Of a stretch of DNA of 51,725 nt, positions 18,194 to 27,820 are shown piece by piece. Within the stretch, counting starts at the first letter, position 1, and each line of letters opens with the position of its first letter. The notes below the pieces were generated by a model that did no database searches, had not been told where the DNA came from, and worked only from the letters and a program-made list of their open reading frames with translations. The position numbers and the translations under genes are program-made. The stretch comes from Corynebacterium kroppenstedtii (GTDB taxonomy: Bacteria; Actinomycetota; Actinomycetes; Mycobacteriales; Mycobacteriaceae). The DNA is taken from contig NZ_QFRA01000010.1 of the NCBI RefSeq assembly GCF_003243515.1, forward strand, positions 1-51,725, given 5' to 3'.

Positions 18194-19623
18194 GCGCTGA
18201 CAAAGCCGTTTTCACCCGCCGAATCATGGGAATCGAAACCGAATTCGGGATTACCTGTACCCATGACGGAGCACAAGCAGTCGCTCCGGACGACATTGCA
18301 CGTCAGCTTTTTCGGCCGATCGTCGACCGCTTCCGTAGCTCCAACATTTACACGCTCAACGGCGGGCGTTTATATCTCGACGTCGGTTCGCACCCTGAGT
18401 ACGCCACTCCGGAATGCGACAGCCTCGATCAACTGCTCATCTATGACCGGGCTGGGGAAGTAACACTTAACCGGCTCGCTGATCAGGCCGAGCACGCCCT
18501 CGCCGACCAACACATTGAGGGCGTGGTCCATCTAATGAAGAACAACACCGATTCGCTCGGAAATTCATACGGGTGTCACGAGAATTACCTTGTGGGTCGG
18601 GCGATCCTTCTGAAGAAGCTGGGCCAAGAGTTCATCCCGTTCCTCATTACCCGACAATTAATCTGCGGCGCCGGGCACATTGCGCGCCCTCATTCGCGGT
18701 TTTCCGACGGGGACACCACCCCTGTGTATCAGCTCAGCCAACGCGCTGACCACGTGCGGGAAGGGGTGTCGTCGGCGACAACCCGGTCACGCCCCATCAT
18801 CAATACTCGCGACGAGCCTCACGCCGATTCCGAAATGTACCGACGTCTCCACGTCATCGTCGGGGATTCGTCCATCTCGGAGACAACTGCTGCTCTCAAA
18901 ATCGGGTCAGCGCTCCTCGTCCTCGAAATGCTTGAAGCTGGTTACTCTTTCGACGAGTGGGAAATAGCTAACCCATCGAAAACTATTCGCGATATCAGCC
19001 GCGATCTCACCGGACGGGCAGAAGTTCCGCTCCGATCGGGGCAGACGAGCTGTGCTCTTGAGATCCAACAGGCTTTCGCGAACAAAGCTCAGCAGTGGCT
19101 CCACGAGCGCCCCGAGGAGCAGCACGGTACACCCAATGCCGACATGCAGCGCGTCGTCGACTTGTGGAAGAAAGTGCTCACGGCCATTGATTCTGGGGAC
19201 ACCTCGTCGATCGCTGCGGATATTGACTGGGTGATCAAGAAGAACATTATCGACCGATATCAAGACAAGTTCGGCTGGGACCTTACCCATCCGAAACTGC
19301 AACAGATCGACTACGCGTATCACGATATTCGGCCTGGTAAGGGCATTTTCCGGACTCTTGAGGAGCGTGGCCGTGTCTCACGGTGGCTGGACGGTGCGGA
19401 TTCGCCTATCACCGATGCGGCCGATACACCGCCGCAGACCACACGAGCGAAAATGCGGGGAGATTTTCTCCGTGTTGCTCAGGAGAACGATGCCGATGTG
19501 TCCGTCGATTGGACGCGGCTGAAAATCAACCGGCCAGAGCCCCACGATATTGCGCTCCTCGACCCCTTTGCCGCGCACGATTCGCGGGCCGATGACATGA
19601 TCAGTTCGATTCTTGACCAATAA
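18190..19623 (+). CDS. pafA: Pup-protein ligase
   Basis: PafA uses ATP to link the C-terminal glutamate of Pup to a lysine of the target protein. The 477-residue protein shows GIETEFGI near the N-terminus and LYLDVGSHPEYATPEC, in which D64 is the catalytic aspartate known from corynebacterial PafA. The conserved segments LMKNNTDSLGNSYGCHENY and INTRDEPHAD are present. It lacks the extra loop of Dop, which separates the two paralogues. The GTG start overlaps the pup stop codon, so Pup and its ligase are made from one message. Confidence 0.97.
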   Translation: MSADKAVFTRRIMGIETEFGITCTHDGAQAVAPDDIARQLFRPIVDRFRSSNIYTLNGGRLYLDVGSHPEYATPECDSLDQLLIYDRAGEVTLNRLADQAEHALADQHIEGVVHLMKNNTDSLGNSYGCHENYLVGRAILLKKLGQEFIPFLITRQLICGAGHIARPHSRFSDGDTTPVYQLSQRADHVREGVSSATTRSRPIINTRDEPHADSEMYRRLHVIVGDSSISETTAALKIGSALLVLEMLEAGYSFDEWEIANPSKTIRDISRDLTGRAEVPLRSGQTSCALEIQQAFANKAQQWLHERPEEQHGTPNADMQRVVDLWKKVLTAIDSGDTSSIAADIDWVIKKNIIDRYQDKFGWDLTHPKLQQIDYAYHDIRPGKGIFRTLEERGRVSRWLDGADSPITDAADTPPQTTRAKMRGDFLRVAQENDADVSVDWTRLKINRPEPHDIALLDPFAAHDSRADDMISSILDQ

Positions 19624-19641
19624 CGTACGAGGCGATTAGCC

Positions 19642-21726
19642 ATGACTCCACCGAGTGACCGCTCTCAGACCAGTTCGACGTCCCGACGCAACCAAGCCAC
19701 CTACGAGCGGCTCATCAACCTTGTGCTCGCACTCAAGGATTCCTCCCGGCCTCTCAACGGTAAGTGGCTTATCGAGCATGTCAGCGGTTATGAGGATGGA
19801 TCGCAAGAGTCGCGCAGGCGGAAGCTCAACCGCGATATCGCCCAACTCCGTGATCTCGGGTTCGATATCGACGCCACCGATGACGGTTATCTGATGAACT
19901 TCACCCAAACTGTCGACGTCCACTTCACACAAGAAGAGATGGGAGTCATCGCCCTCGCCAGCCAATTCGCCTTGTCTGGGGATCTGGCCGCATTGGGGCG
20001 ACGAGCATGGGTCAAACTTTCGGCGGCGGGTTCGCTGGGGACAGTAGCTCCTATACATGGCGTACCGGACAGTACCGACCTCACGGGGCCCGATTTTTCC
20101 ACGTTGTTGCGCGCTATCACGGAGTCAACCGTCGTCCAGTTCCTGTACTATCCGTCGATCGAAGACGAGGCTTCGCTGCGCACGGTGGAGCCCTGGGCAC
20201 TCGTGCCCGAAAGTGGGCGATGGTACCTCGCGTGCTTTGACCGTGAACGTGAGAAGCCACGCAGCTTCCGGCTCGCCCGAATTAACTCCATTCAGGAAAC
20301 CGACACCCCGGCTACTCACACTGATCAACGGGCAGCTATTGCTCCTAGTGAGCTCGTCCGGTCACAGCTTCACCGCGATGGGGATGGTCAATCTACGCAC
20401 GCTGTGATCAGCGTGTCACCAGAGGACAGCGGGCGAATTATTGAGCTCTTGCGCTCTCACAACCTTCATGTGGAGAAACGCACTGACACGCGCTGGGTTA
20501 TTAGTGATGACGATGCGGGGCAGCTGCGGTCGTGCGCCCTCGCAGAGGTGCCGGAGATCGTCATCGAGGAGCCTCAAGACTACCGGGTTACCATCGCGAA
20601 CCAATTGAAATCCCTGATCACGGGGATAAAAAGCTCCGCAGAGTGGACCCTGCCGTCGAGTGTGCCTGCGCTCGAGGAGACCGACCATTCCGTCGACGCG
20701 CCAGCTGCGGTGAGTATTTCTGATCAGCACCATACGGAACTATTACGTCTCCTCACGATTGTTCCTTATCTTCGGCAGCATCCCGGGGTCACCCTCTTTG
20801 AGGCAGCGCATGACCTGGCGATGTCGCCGACGCAGCTGAAAAACGATATCACCACACTCACGTTCTGCGGTCTTCCTGGATTATCCGGCGGGGACTTGAT
20901 CGACATCGACGCTGATCCCCGGCACATTTCGTTGTGGGCGGATCAAGGCCTGACTGCGCCGGTGGGGCTCACTATGGAAGAGGCCAGTGCGATCCTCATG
21001 GCGTTGGAGACTATTGACTCTATTCCGGGGATTGCCGACGCCGACGTCATTCATCGCACCGAAGACAAGCTAAGAACGATGGCCGGCAATCATGCCGACG
21101 CCATTGCCCGCGCAACACAAGATGGCGGCAATTCGCTGGTCAACGACCTTGCCGACGCTGTAAACACGCGCACGACCATCGCCATCGCGTATGCCGATTC
21201 CCTCGGTGATGCGGGGGCAACACCGCGTCTCGTCGATCCGCTCTCGATTATGGTCGTCGATGGAGTGAGCTATCTCCGAGGACTATTCCTGACTGGCGCG
21301 CACGACCACGCAGACGCGGGGGACAACCAGTCCACGGGCGAGGCCCAGGCTCAAGGAAACAGGATTCGACACTTCCGCATTGACAGAATCCAATCATTGG
21401 AGCAACGGGAACCGTCGACACTGAGTGCTAAAAAACGAGACCGATTACGCTCCATGCTTAATCCGCTTGATCCCTTCGGTTTTCGGGAAAGCCCGCATTG
21501 GGCTCGAGTGTGGGTCGCACCTGAGGCGCGATGGGTTGTCGACTATGAACATGTCTGGCCTGTTGCCGAATTCAAAGGCGGCCTTATTGTTGACGTCCCT
21601 GGGCGTCCCGAGTGGATTCACAGTTTCATACTCAGGCACGGGGGATCGATCATTCCCCTTGAACCCACGGACCTGCGCGATTCCGTCAGAGACCGTGCAG
21701 AAGACGGATTACTCCGGTATCGTTAG
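19642..21726 (+). CDS. pafBC: Fused PafB-PafC transcription regulator (two WYL units)
   Basis: A 694-residue protein that joins two copies of the winged-helix plus WYL-domain architecture. The N-terminal half starts with a DNA-binding region (YERLINLVLALK, then SRRRKLNRDIAQLRDLGF) and a WYL-like domain (VEPWALVPESGRWYLACFDRE). The C-terminal half (from about residue 360) repeats the plan with LRLLTIVPYLRQHPGVT and a second WYL domain. PafB and PafC of mycobacteria are separate subunits that together activate the RecA-independent DNA-damage response, with WYL domains sensing single-stranded DNA. The gene follows pafA by 18 bases, the conserved place, although its role concerns DNA damage rather than pupylation itself. 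Confidence 0.93.
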   Translation: MTPPSDRSQTSSTSRRNQATYERLINLVLALKDSSRPLNGKWLIEHVSGYEDGSQESRRRKLNRDIAQLRDLGFDIDATDDGYLMNFTQTVDVHFTQEEMGVIALASQFALSGDLAALGRRAWVKLSAAGSLGTVAPIHGVPDSTDLTGPDFSTLLRAITESTVVQFLYYPSIEDEASLRTVEPWALVPESGRWYLACFDREREKPRSFRLARINSIQETDTPATHTDQRAAIAPSELVRSQLHRDGDGQSTHAVISVSPEDSGRIIELLRSHNLHVEKRTDTRWVISDDDAGQLRSCALAEVPEIVIEEPQDYRVTIANQLKSLITGIKSSAEWTLPSSVPALEETDHSVDAPAAVSISDQHHTELLRLLTIVPYLRQHPGVTLFEAAHDLAMSPTQLKNDITTLTFCGLPGLSGGDLIDIDADPRHISLWADQGLTAPVGLTMEEASAILMALETIDSIPGIADADVIHRTEDKLRTMAGNHADAIARATQDGGNSLVNDLADAVNTRTTIAIAYADSLGDAGATPRLVDPLSIMVVDGVSYLRGLFLTGAHDHADAGDNQSTGEAQAQGNRIRHFRIDRIQSLEQREPSTLSAKKRDRLRSMLNPLDPFGFRESPHWARVWVAPEARWVVDYEHVWPVAEFKGGLIVDVPGRPEWIHSFILRHGGSIIPLEPTDLRDSVRDRAEDGLLRYR

Positions 21727-21797
21727 GCACCGTCCAGTCGCGCCCGCGCATCGACAAATCTGCGGGGGTGGCTTCTGCGTTACTCACCGACACGTCG

Positions 21798-21803
21798 TAA
21801 GGT
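21798..21803 (+). promoter_or_regulatory. -10 hexamer of leaderless tatA promoter
   Basis: TAAGGT is followed by seven bases and the ATG at 21811. This favours MANLGFPEL as the N-terminus of TatA. Confidence 0.5.
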
Positions 21804-21810
21804 GTACACC

Positions 21811-22086
21811 ATGGCTAACCTAGGGTTTCCAGAACTCGTTCTCATCGCAGTCGTCATACTTGTCCTCTTTGGATGGAAGAAACTTCCTGACGCTGCGCGT
21901 TCAGTTGGTCGTTCCATGCGCATCTTCAAATCTGAAGTTTCAGAAATGAAGAACGATGGCGCAGAGGCAGAGAAGACCTCCGCTGCAGCGACCAAGACTG
22001 ATGAGATCACCTCAGCATCGTCAACCGACACACCTCAACCAACGGTGACGGTGGAGTCCAAGGACGAAAAGAAGCATCCCGCCTAA
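21811..22086 (+). CDS. tatA: Twin-arginine translocase subunit TatA
   Basis: TatA oligomers form the channel or membrane-weakening patch used to export folded twin-arginine proteins. The 91-residue protein has one short N-terminal membrane helix (ELVLIAVVILVLFGWKKLP), the FGWKKLP hinge, and an amphipathic helix (DAARSVGRSMRIFKSEV), then a polar tail rich in Ser, Thr, Glu and Lys. The start follows a -10 hexamer by seven bases; the open frame begins nine bases earlier. tatC follows, giving the usual actinobacterial tatA-tatC pair. A tatB gene is not in this window. Confidence 0.95.
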   Translation: MANLGFPELVLIAVVILVLFGWKKLPDAARSVGRSMRIFKSEVSEMKNDGAEAEKTSAAATKTDEITSASSTDTPQPTVTVESKDEKKHPA

Positions 22087-22316
22087 AGGCACACAACAGT
22101 ATTGTCATAACACTGTCACGTTTGTGTTCTCTGTAGCTGTTTTCTACAGCAGTTCCCACTAGCTGGGGCATGAGAGGACCGTGTTCTCCTCACAGTGACC
22201 GCCACCGCCGGGTGTATTCGCCACACAAAGAGAGTGGCCGTCGTGCTCATGACGACGGAATCGATGCATCTCGGCACGAACACTCGTGGCCAGAAGCACG
22301 GGAAGACAAGGTGCTC

Positions 22317-23564
22317 GTGACTCAATCAACGTCGGTAAGCAAGGGTGGACGCGTGTCTCGCAAAGCCAAGAAGAATCCAGATGGAACCATGTCCATCGTC
22401 GATCACTTGCGCGAACTCCGTACACGCCTATTGCGGGCTCTCGCGGCCATTGCCGTCACCACAATTATCGGGTTTATCTGGTACGAACACGGAATCCCGG
22501 CCTGGGCCATCGGCCCTCTCCACGTGCCGCGGCTCCCTAGTCTCGGCGAGATTCTGAAAGAGCCGTACTGTTCGTTACCCCCGTCGGCCCGGGCAACATT
22601 TTCTGCGGATAACGAGTGCCGTCTTCTGGCCACGAGTCCTTTCGAAATGTTCATGCTTCGAATGAAGATGGGCGGATTGGCAGGACTTGTCATGGCGTGC
22701 CCCATCTGGCTTATCGAAATATGGCGGTTTATCACCCCGGGACTTTTGAAAAATGAGCGACGCTGGACACTGTCCGTCGGAACCATCGCTGGGTTCCTTT
22801 TCGTTTTGGGCGTTGTTGCTGCGTACCTCGTCCTTCCGATGGGCTTAGATGTTCTGCTTCATTTGGGCGATAGCACTCAGATTTCCGCGTTGACCGGTGA
22901 GAAGTACTTCAATTTCGTTATCGCACTGATTCTGGTTTTCGGCTTGAGTTTCGAAGTACCACTCTTTACTGCCATGCTTAACCTTGCTGGGGTTGTGCAT
23001 TATGAGCAGCTCAAGGACAAGCGGCGAATCATGATTGTCGTGATCTTCATCTTCGCTGCCATTGCTACGCCAGGGCAGGATCCGATCTCCATGCTGGTCC
23101 TCGCCCTCACGCTGGTTGTTCTGATGGAGCTAGCCCTCCAATTCACTCGAATCCATGATCGCCGCGCTGCCCGTCACGTGTCCGAGTGGGAGGGGCTGAG
23201 TGACGACGAAGCCTCCCCGCTCAAGGTTGCTCCTTCATCGATCCCCGCAGCAGAGTCAATTTACGACGGGGACCACAAAGGTATCGCCGGCGGGGGAGAT
23301 GCCCGCCCCGCGGGAGGATCAGGGCCCATACCGAAACCCTCGCTCGTGACAGCTCCATCGGGAGCCCCGTCGGTTAGTGAGCCGCCTACGCCGACGCCGA
23401 GTCCTGCACCGTCTGACGCATCTCCGGCCTCAGGCTCACGCCACGCTCCACCAGCGGCAGTGCTCCGTCGGGGCCCGCGATCATGGAACGATTCCACTGG
23501 AGACAACGACAGTAAACCGGGCCAGGACACAATCCAATCCAGTAGTTTCGACGACGTCCTCTAA
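22317..23564 (+). CDS. tatC: Twin-arginine translocase subunit TatC with long tail
   Basis: TatC is the multi-spanning receptor for twin-arginine signal peptides. The conserved cytoplasmic N-terminus SIVDHLRELRTRLLRAL is present, followed by six membrane segments. The periplasmic loop with the conserved LATSPFEMFMLRMKMG and the segment FGLSFEVPLF are visible. I chose GTG 22317, with AAGG upstream, over the longer frame from 22170, whose 49 extra residues are Arg/His-rich and unlike the family. After the last helix there is a tail of about 135 residues rich in Pro, Ser, Ala and Gly, predicted cytoplasmic and disordered. The total of 415 residues is well above the usual 250-320. Confidence 0.93.
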   Translation: MTQSTSVSKGGRVSRKAKKNPDGTMSIVDHLRELRTRLLRALAAIAVTTIIGFIWYEHGIPAWAIGPLHVPRLPSLGEILKEPYCSLPPSARATFSADNECRLLATSPFEMFMLRMKMGGLAGLVMACPIWLIEIWRFITPGLLKNERRWTLSVGTIAGFLFVLGVVAAYLVLPMGLDVLLHLGDSTQISALTGEKYFNFVIALILVFGLSFEVPLFTAMLNLAGVVHYEQLKDKRRIMIVVIFIFAAIATPGQDPISMLVLALTLVVLMELALQFTRIHDRRAARHVSEWEGLSDDEASPLKVAPSSIPAAESIYDGDHKGIAGGGDARPAGGSGPIPKPSLVTAPSGAPSVSEPPTPTPSPAPSDASPASGSRHAPPAAVLRRGPRSWNDSTGDNDSKPGQDTIQSSSFDDVL

Positions 23565-23670
23565 CGGCTACGTTGTGCACACGACCATCGTGGACGCGCA
23601 GCGACCTCACAACAACACAAACCTCACAACCGACACCACCATTAAGAACTGACCATCGACAAGGAGAAGT

Positions 23671-26535
23671 GTGACCGAAGCGTCAGCCGAGGACCTTCCT
23701 GTTTTCCACCGGTTTGCCCACCAGCACGATTTCCCGTTCGACCAATTCCAAATTGACGGATGCCAGGCCATCGAACGCGGCCGCGGAGTACTCGTCAGCG
23801 CACCAACGGGCTCCGGAAAAACAATCGTCGGGGAATTTGCCGTATTCCTCGCACTAGAAACAGGCAAACGCTGCTTTTACACGACGCCGATCAAGGCACT
23901 GTCGAACCAGAAATACAACGATCTCCGCGCCACCTACGGTGATGACCGTGTGGGCCTCATGACCGGGGATGTCTCCATCAATAGGGATGCCGACGTCATC
24001 GTCATGACCACTGAGGTCCTGCGCAACATGGTCTACGCCGATGCGGACTCCTTAGACAACCTCTCCCACGTCGTAATGGATGAGGTTCACTACCTTGCCG
24101 ACCTAGAGCGCGGCCCAGTATGGGAAGAAATCATCCTCAACTTAGACGAGTCGGTATCCATCGTCGCCCTCTCCGCCACAGTCTCCAATATCGAACAGTT
24201 CGGCGAGTGGATAAAAATGACCCGCGGCGACACCGACATCATCGTCTGGGAGCACCGCCCGGTTCCGCTTCACCAATACATGCTGGTAGAAAACTCCATA
24301 ATCCCGCTATTCTCACGGGACAATGACGACGCTACGCAGGAACTATCAGCCCCGATTAACCCAGAATTAGTCTCACGATGCGAGGCAGCGGAACGCCGGA
24401 GTAACGGCCGACGTAAACGCCCACACCGCCCAGCTGTAATCGGACAGCTCCAGGCAGCGTCCATGCTCCCGGCGATCATCTTCATCTTCTCCCGAGCCGG
24501 CTGCGAAGGAGCACTAGCCCAGTGCTACACAGCACGAGTACAACTCACCACGCGCGACGAAGCACGCGAAATTCTCTCCATTATCGACGCCGACACCGCT
24601 GACATCCCTCAAGAAGACTTGGACCTCATGGGGTTCCGCCGATGGCGAACCAACCTCTCGCGGGGAATTGCTGCACACCACGCAGGAATGTTGCCCGCCT
24701 TCAGGCATATCGTCGAAAAACTATTCGTGCGCGGCCTGCTCAAAGTCGTCTTCGCCACAGAAACACTGGCTCTCGGGATCAACATGCCGGCCCGCACCGT
24801 CGTCCTAGAATCACTCGTCAAATTCAACGGCGAAGCCCACGTTGACCTAACCCCCGCCCAATACACCCAGCTCACCGGCCGCGCCGGGCGTCGTGGTATC
24901 GACGTATTGGGAAACGCCGTGGTCTTATGGCAGCCGTCGATGGATCCAGAAGCTGTCGTCGGGTTGGCGTCGACACGAACTTACCCGCTGATTTCGACGT
25001 TCCGCCCCGGCTACAACATGTCCGTCAATCTGCTCAATACGCTGGGGGTTGAGAAATCGCATCGCCTGTTGGAGCGATCATTTGCCCAGTTCTTGGCGAA
25101 TGAGGACGTGGTTGCTCGTGCTCATGAGCGACGTGCTCACCAGCGTCACGCGGATTCTCAGCATGATGAGCTCCTGGGGCTCCTCGGGCACCGATCCGAA
25201 AATAAACTGGCCGAATACGTCGATATTCGTAGAAACCTCTCCCACGAAGAGAAGAAAACTCAGGTGGAGAACCGTAACGAGCGTTTTAAGGAAATCTCTC
25301 GTTGTCTCGGCTCACTCACCGTGGGTGACGTGATTGCGCTTCCGGAGGGGCGCAACCCCGCATTGGCTGTGTGCGTCAGAGCCGCGGGGGCAGGCAAGGG
25401 GTCTAAGGAGAAGCACCGTCACGATTCGTCGCGACGCTACCGCAGCCGCCGTCGACACCAGGACCGTGAAACCCCGGATGCGGATAGTCAGGATCCGCGG
25501 CCCATGGTCATCACGGAAGATGGGCGAGTAGGTCAACTTCATGCAGATGAACTAGGCAACGTCCCCATGACGTTGGGGCGGATGCGTCTTCCTAGAGATG
25601 TGTCTCGTCACCCCAAGCGGGCACGCTCGCTTGTCCGCTCTGAGTTCCGTCGCCAATCTTTTCATCGACCTCGGTCTCTCAAGCCCAAAGCTCGTGTGAG
25701 AAAGAATGCGACGATCAAGTCGTTGAGGAAAGAGCTGCGTGCTCACCCAGTGCACAAGTGGGAGAACCGGGAGGAACTCGTCCGCGCTTATGCCCGATTG
25801 GCACACACGCGGGAGAAAATAGCAGATCAATCGGACACACGGTCGGGGTCGCGCACCTCGGGAGGGGTGCTCGATGCGGATACGCTGGTCTCTACGTTCG
25901 ATCGGATGATCGCGCTGCTGCGTGAGATGGACTATGTGGATCCGCCCATCGACGATGAACCCGGCTGGGCGACCTCCAGCGATGCTGCCCAGGAAGATGC
26001 CGATGGCACCGGTGACTTGTCATTAACTGAAGAAGGCCTGCGTCTGGCACGTATTCACAATCAGTCGGATTTGCTCATTGCTCAATGCTTGCGACGGAAG
26101 ATTTGGGATGACTTGGACCCCGCTGAGCTCGCGGGGGTGGTGAGCACCTGTGTCTTCGAGAACCGTAAGTCGGTTCCGGGAGAGGTTGACGTTCCGACGG
26201 AGCCGTTAGCCACAGCGATAGAGAACACTGAGCGGCTCTGGGAGGAAATCGTGACAGATGAAGAGCGTCATCATCTGCCCATGACCAGGCCTATTGAGGA
26301 CGAGCTGGCTACAGCGATGCATCAGTGGACTGCCGGTGCGCCTTTGGCTTATTGCGTTCATGCCGCTGCGGCCAATGGGGCATCACTCACACCTGGTGAT
26401 TTCGTCCGATCGTGTCGCCAAGTTATCGATGTCCTCAATCAAATTAAAACAGCAGGATATTCCAACGATATTCGCGCACACGCTCGGCAAGCGGTCGAGG
26501 CCATGCGTCGGGGCGTCGTTGCGATGGGGAGCTAA
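23671..26535 (+). CDS. helY: Ski2-like DEAD/DEAH-box helicase HelY
   Basis: A 954-residue superfamily 2 helicase related to yeast Ski2/Mtr4, thought to act on RNA or structured nucleic acids. Motif I is APTGSGKT (residues 46-53), motif Ia TTPIKALSNQKY, motif II DEVH, motif III SATVSN, and motif VI QLTGRAGRRGID. The C-terminal region (from about residue 780) matches the DSHCT-type helical domain (SLTEEGLRLARIHNQSDLLI). A strongly basic Arg/His/Ser insert sits near residues 570-600. The GTG start has a good ribosome-binding site (AAGGAG). Its place after tatC matches Rv2092c of M. tuberculosis. Confidence 0.95.
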   Translation: MTEASAEDLPVFHRFAHQHDFPFDQFQIDGCQAIERGRGVLVSAPTGSGKTIVGEFAVFLALETGKRCFYTTPIKALSNQKYNDLRATYGDDRVGLMTGDVSINRDADVIVMTTEVLRNMVYADADSLDNLSHVVMDEVHYLADLERGPVWEEIILNLDESVSIVALSATVSNIEQFGEWIKMTRGDTDIIVWEHRPVPLHQYMLVENSIIPLFSRDNDDATQELSAPINPELVSRCEAAERRSNGRRKRPHRPAVIGQLQAASMLPAIIFIFSRAGCEGALAQCYTARVQLTTRDEAREILSIIDADTADIPQEDLDLMGFRRWRTNLSRGIAAHHAGMLPAFRHIVEKLFVRGLLKVVFATETLALGINMPARTVVLESLVKFNGEAHVDLTPAQYTQLTGRAGRRGIDVLGNAVVLWQPSMDPEAVVGLASTRTYPLISTFRPGYNMSVNLLNTLGVEKSHRLLERSFAQFLANEDVVARAHERRAHQRHADSQHDELLGLLGHRSENKLAEYVDIRRNLSHEEKKTQVENRNERFKEISRCLGSLTVGDVIALPEGRNPALAVCVRAAGAGKGSKEKHRHDSSRRYRSRRRHQDRETPDADSQDPRPMVITEDGRVGQLHADELGNVPMTLGRMRLPRDVSRHPKRARSLVRSEFRRQSFHRPRSLKPKARVRKNATIKSLRKELRAHPVHKWENREELVRAYARLAHTREKIADQSDTRSGSRTSGGVLDADTLVSTFDRMIALLREMDYVDPPIDDEPGWATSSDAAQEDADGTGDLSLTEEGLRLARIHNQSDLLIAQCLRRKIWDDLDPAELAGVVSTCVFENRKSVPGEVDVPTEPLATAIENTERLWEEIVTDEERHHLPMTRPIEDELATAMHQWTAGAPLAYCVHAAAANGASLTPGDFVRSCRQVIDVLNQIKTAGYSNDIRAHARQAVEAMRRGVVAMGS

Positions 26536-26558
26536 GCGCGATCACCAAAAATGCCTAG

Positions 26559-26564
26559 TAGTCT
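26559..26564 (+). promoter_or_regulatory. -10 hexamer of leaderless pepQ promoter
   Basis: TAGTCT is followed by seven bases and the ATG at 26572. It lies 23 bases after the helY stop, so the peptidase gene probably has its own promoter. The upstream ATG at 26551 falls before this hexamer and could not be on that transcript. Confidence 0.6.
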
Positions 26565-26571
26565 CTTAGAT

Positions 26572-27807
26572 ATGACTCCATCGACTTCGCATACGACAAA
26601 CGACGTTCCCTCAGGCGGCACTTCATCGAGCGACGTGGCTGGTTCCCCAGCAGCGCAGTCGGACACTAACGCTGAACACGACCGTGATGCGGCCTTCGCG
26701 AGTCGCCTTGAGCGTGCCCGTCGGTTGGTGAAAGACAACCAGCTGGACGGCCTCGTTTTCGGATCAGGCGTCGAGCTGGAATATTTCATCGGGACACCCT
26801 TGTTTTCGCATGAGCGCCTGACTGCTCTGGTCATCACGTCCGACCGCGCCGTCCTGCTGGCGCCGGCCGTCGAACGCGGAGAAATTGAGGACAGCTACGT
26901 TCCCCGGTCTGAGGTCACGGTCGACTATTGGGTTGATGAGCAAGATCCTCATGACCTGGTTATTAATGTGCTGACCTCGAATGGCCCCAGCAAGGATGAA
27001 GGGGAGACTCCTTCGGGGACTGTGGGTGTCGGCTCGACGATGACCGCTGATCATCTTCTTCCTCTGCAAGATCGCGGCTATCGCTGGATACTGGCCGGCC
27101 CCGTGCTTCGTGAGTTGTTGATGAGGAAAGATGCCTACGAGATTGAGCAGCTCACCGCAGCGGGCCAGGCCATCGACCGAGTCCACGCGGCCGTCCCGGG
27201 TCTGCTCCGCGATGGCCGCACTGAGCGTGATGTCGCTCGCGATATCGAACAACTCATCCTGAAAGAGCATCAAGCCGTCGATTTCATCATCGTCGGATCA
27301 GGGCCAAATGGTGCGAATCCGCACCATGAATACTCCGACCGCATCATTTCCGCGGGCGACGTCGTGGTTGTCGATATCGGCGGAACGCTCAATGGCTATC
27401 ACTCGGACTGCACCCGCACATATGTTGTGGGCGAGCCCACCGAGAAACAGCAGGAAATCTACGATGTTCTCCAGCAGGCGCAGAAGGAAGCCGTGTCAGC
27501 GGCGAAGCCCGGTGTATCCGCCGCACAAATCGATGCCATTGCCAGGAATGCCATTGCCGAGGCGGGATATGGCGACAACTTCATTCACCGGACGGGCCAC
27601 GGTATCGGCCTATCCACCCACGAAGAACCGTTCATCGTGACAGGCAATGAATTGGTTCTGGAACCCGGAATGGCGTTTTCGGTGGAGCCAGGGATTTACC
27701 TCGAAGGCGAGTGGGGTGCCCGCATCGAAGATATTCTGATCATTACCGACGACGGTGCTACGTCAGTCAATAATCAGACGCATGACCTCGTCCGGACCGA
27801 AAAATAG
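26572..27807 (+). CDS. pepQ: M24-family Xaa-Pro dipeptidase/aminopeptidase
   Basis: A 411-residue metallopeptidase with the two-domain creatinase/prolidase plan. The N-terminal domain (LERARRLVKDNQLDGLVFGSG) is followed by the pita-bread catalytic domain. The five metal ligands can be read: Asp in VVVDIGG, Asp in HSDCTRTY, His in GHGIGLSTHEEP, Glu in VEPGIYLEG and Glu in GARIEDILIIT. It should cleave peptides with proline in second position in the cytoplasm. The position matches pepE (Rv2089c) beside helY. An N-terminal Ser/Thr-rich stretch of 35 residues is extra. The symbol is by family and could equally be pepE. Confidence 0.9.
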   Translation: MTPSTSHTTNDVPSGGTSSSDVAGSPAAQSDTNAEHDRDAAFASRLERARRLVKDNQLDGLVFGSGVELEYFIGTPLFSHERLTALVITSDRAVLLAPAVERGEIEDSYVPRSEVTVDYWVDEQDPHDLVINVLTSNGPSKDEGETPSGTVGVGSTMTADHLLPLQDRGYRWILAGPVLRELLMRKDAYEIEQLTAAGQAIDRVHAAVPGLLRDGRTERDVARDIEQLILKEHQAVDFIIVGSGPNGANPHHEYSDRIISAGDVVVVDIGGTLNGYHSDCTRTYVVGEPTEKQQEIYDVLQQAQKEAVSAAKPGVSAAQIDAIARNAIAEAGYGDNFIHRTGHGIGLSTHEEPFIVTGNELVLEPGMAFSVEPGIYLEGEWGARIEDILIITDDGATSVNNQTHDLVRTEK

Positions 27808-27820
27808 TGAGCGCACTGTC

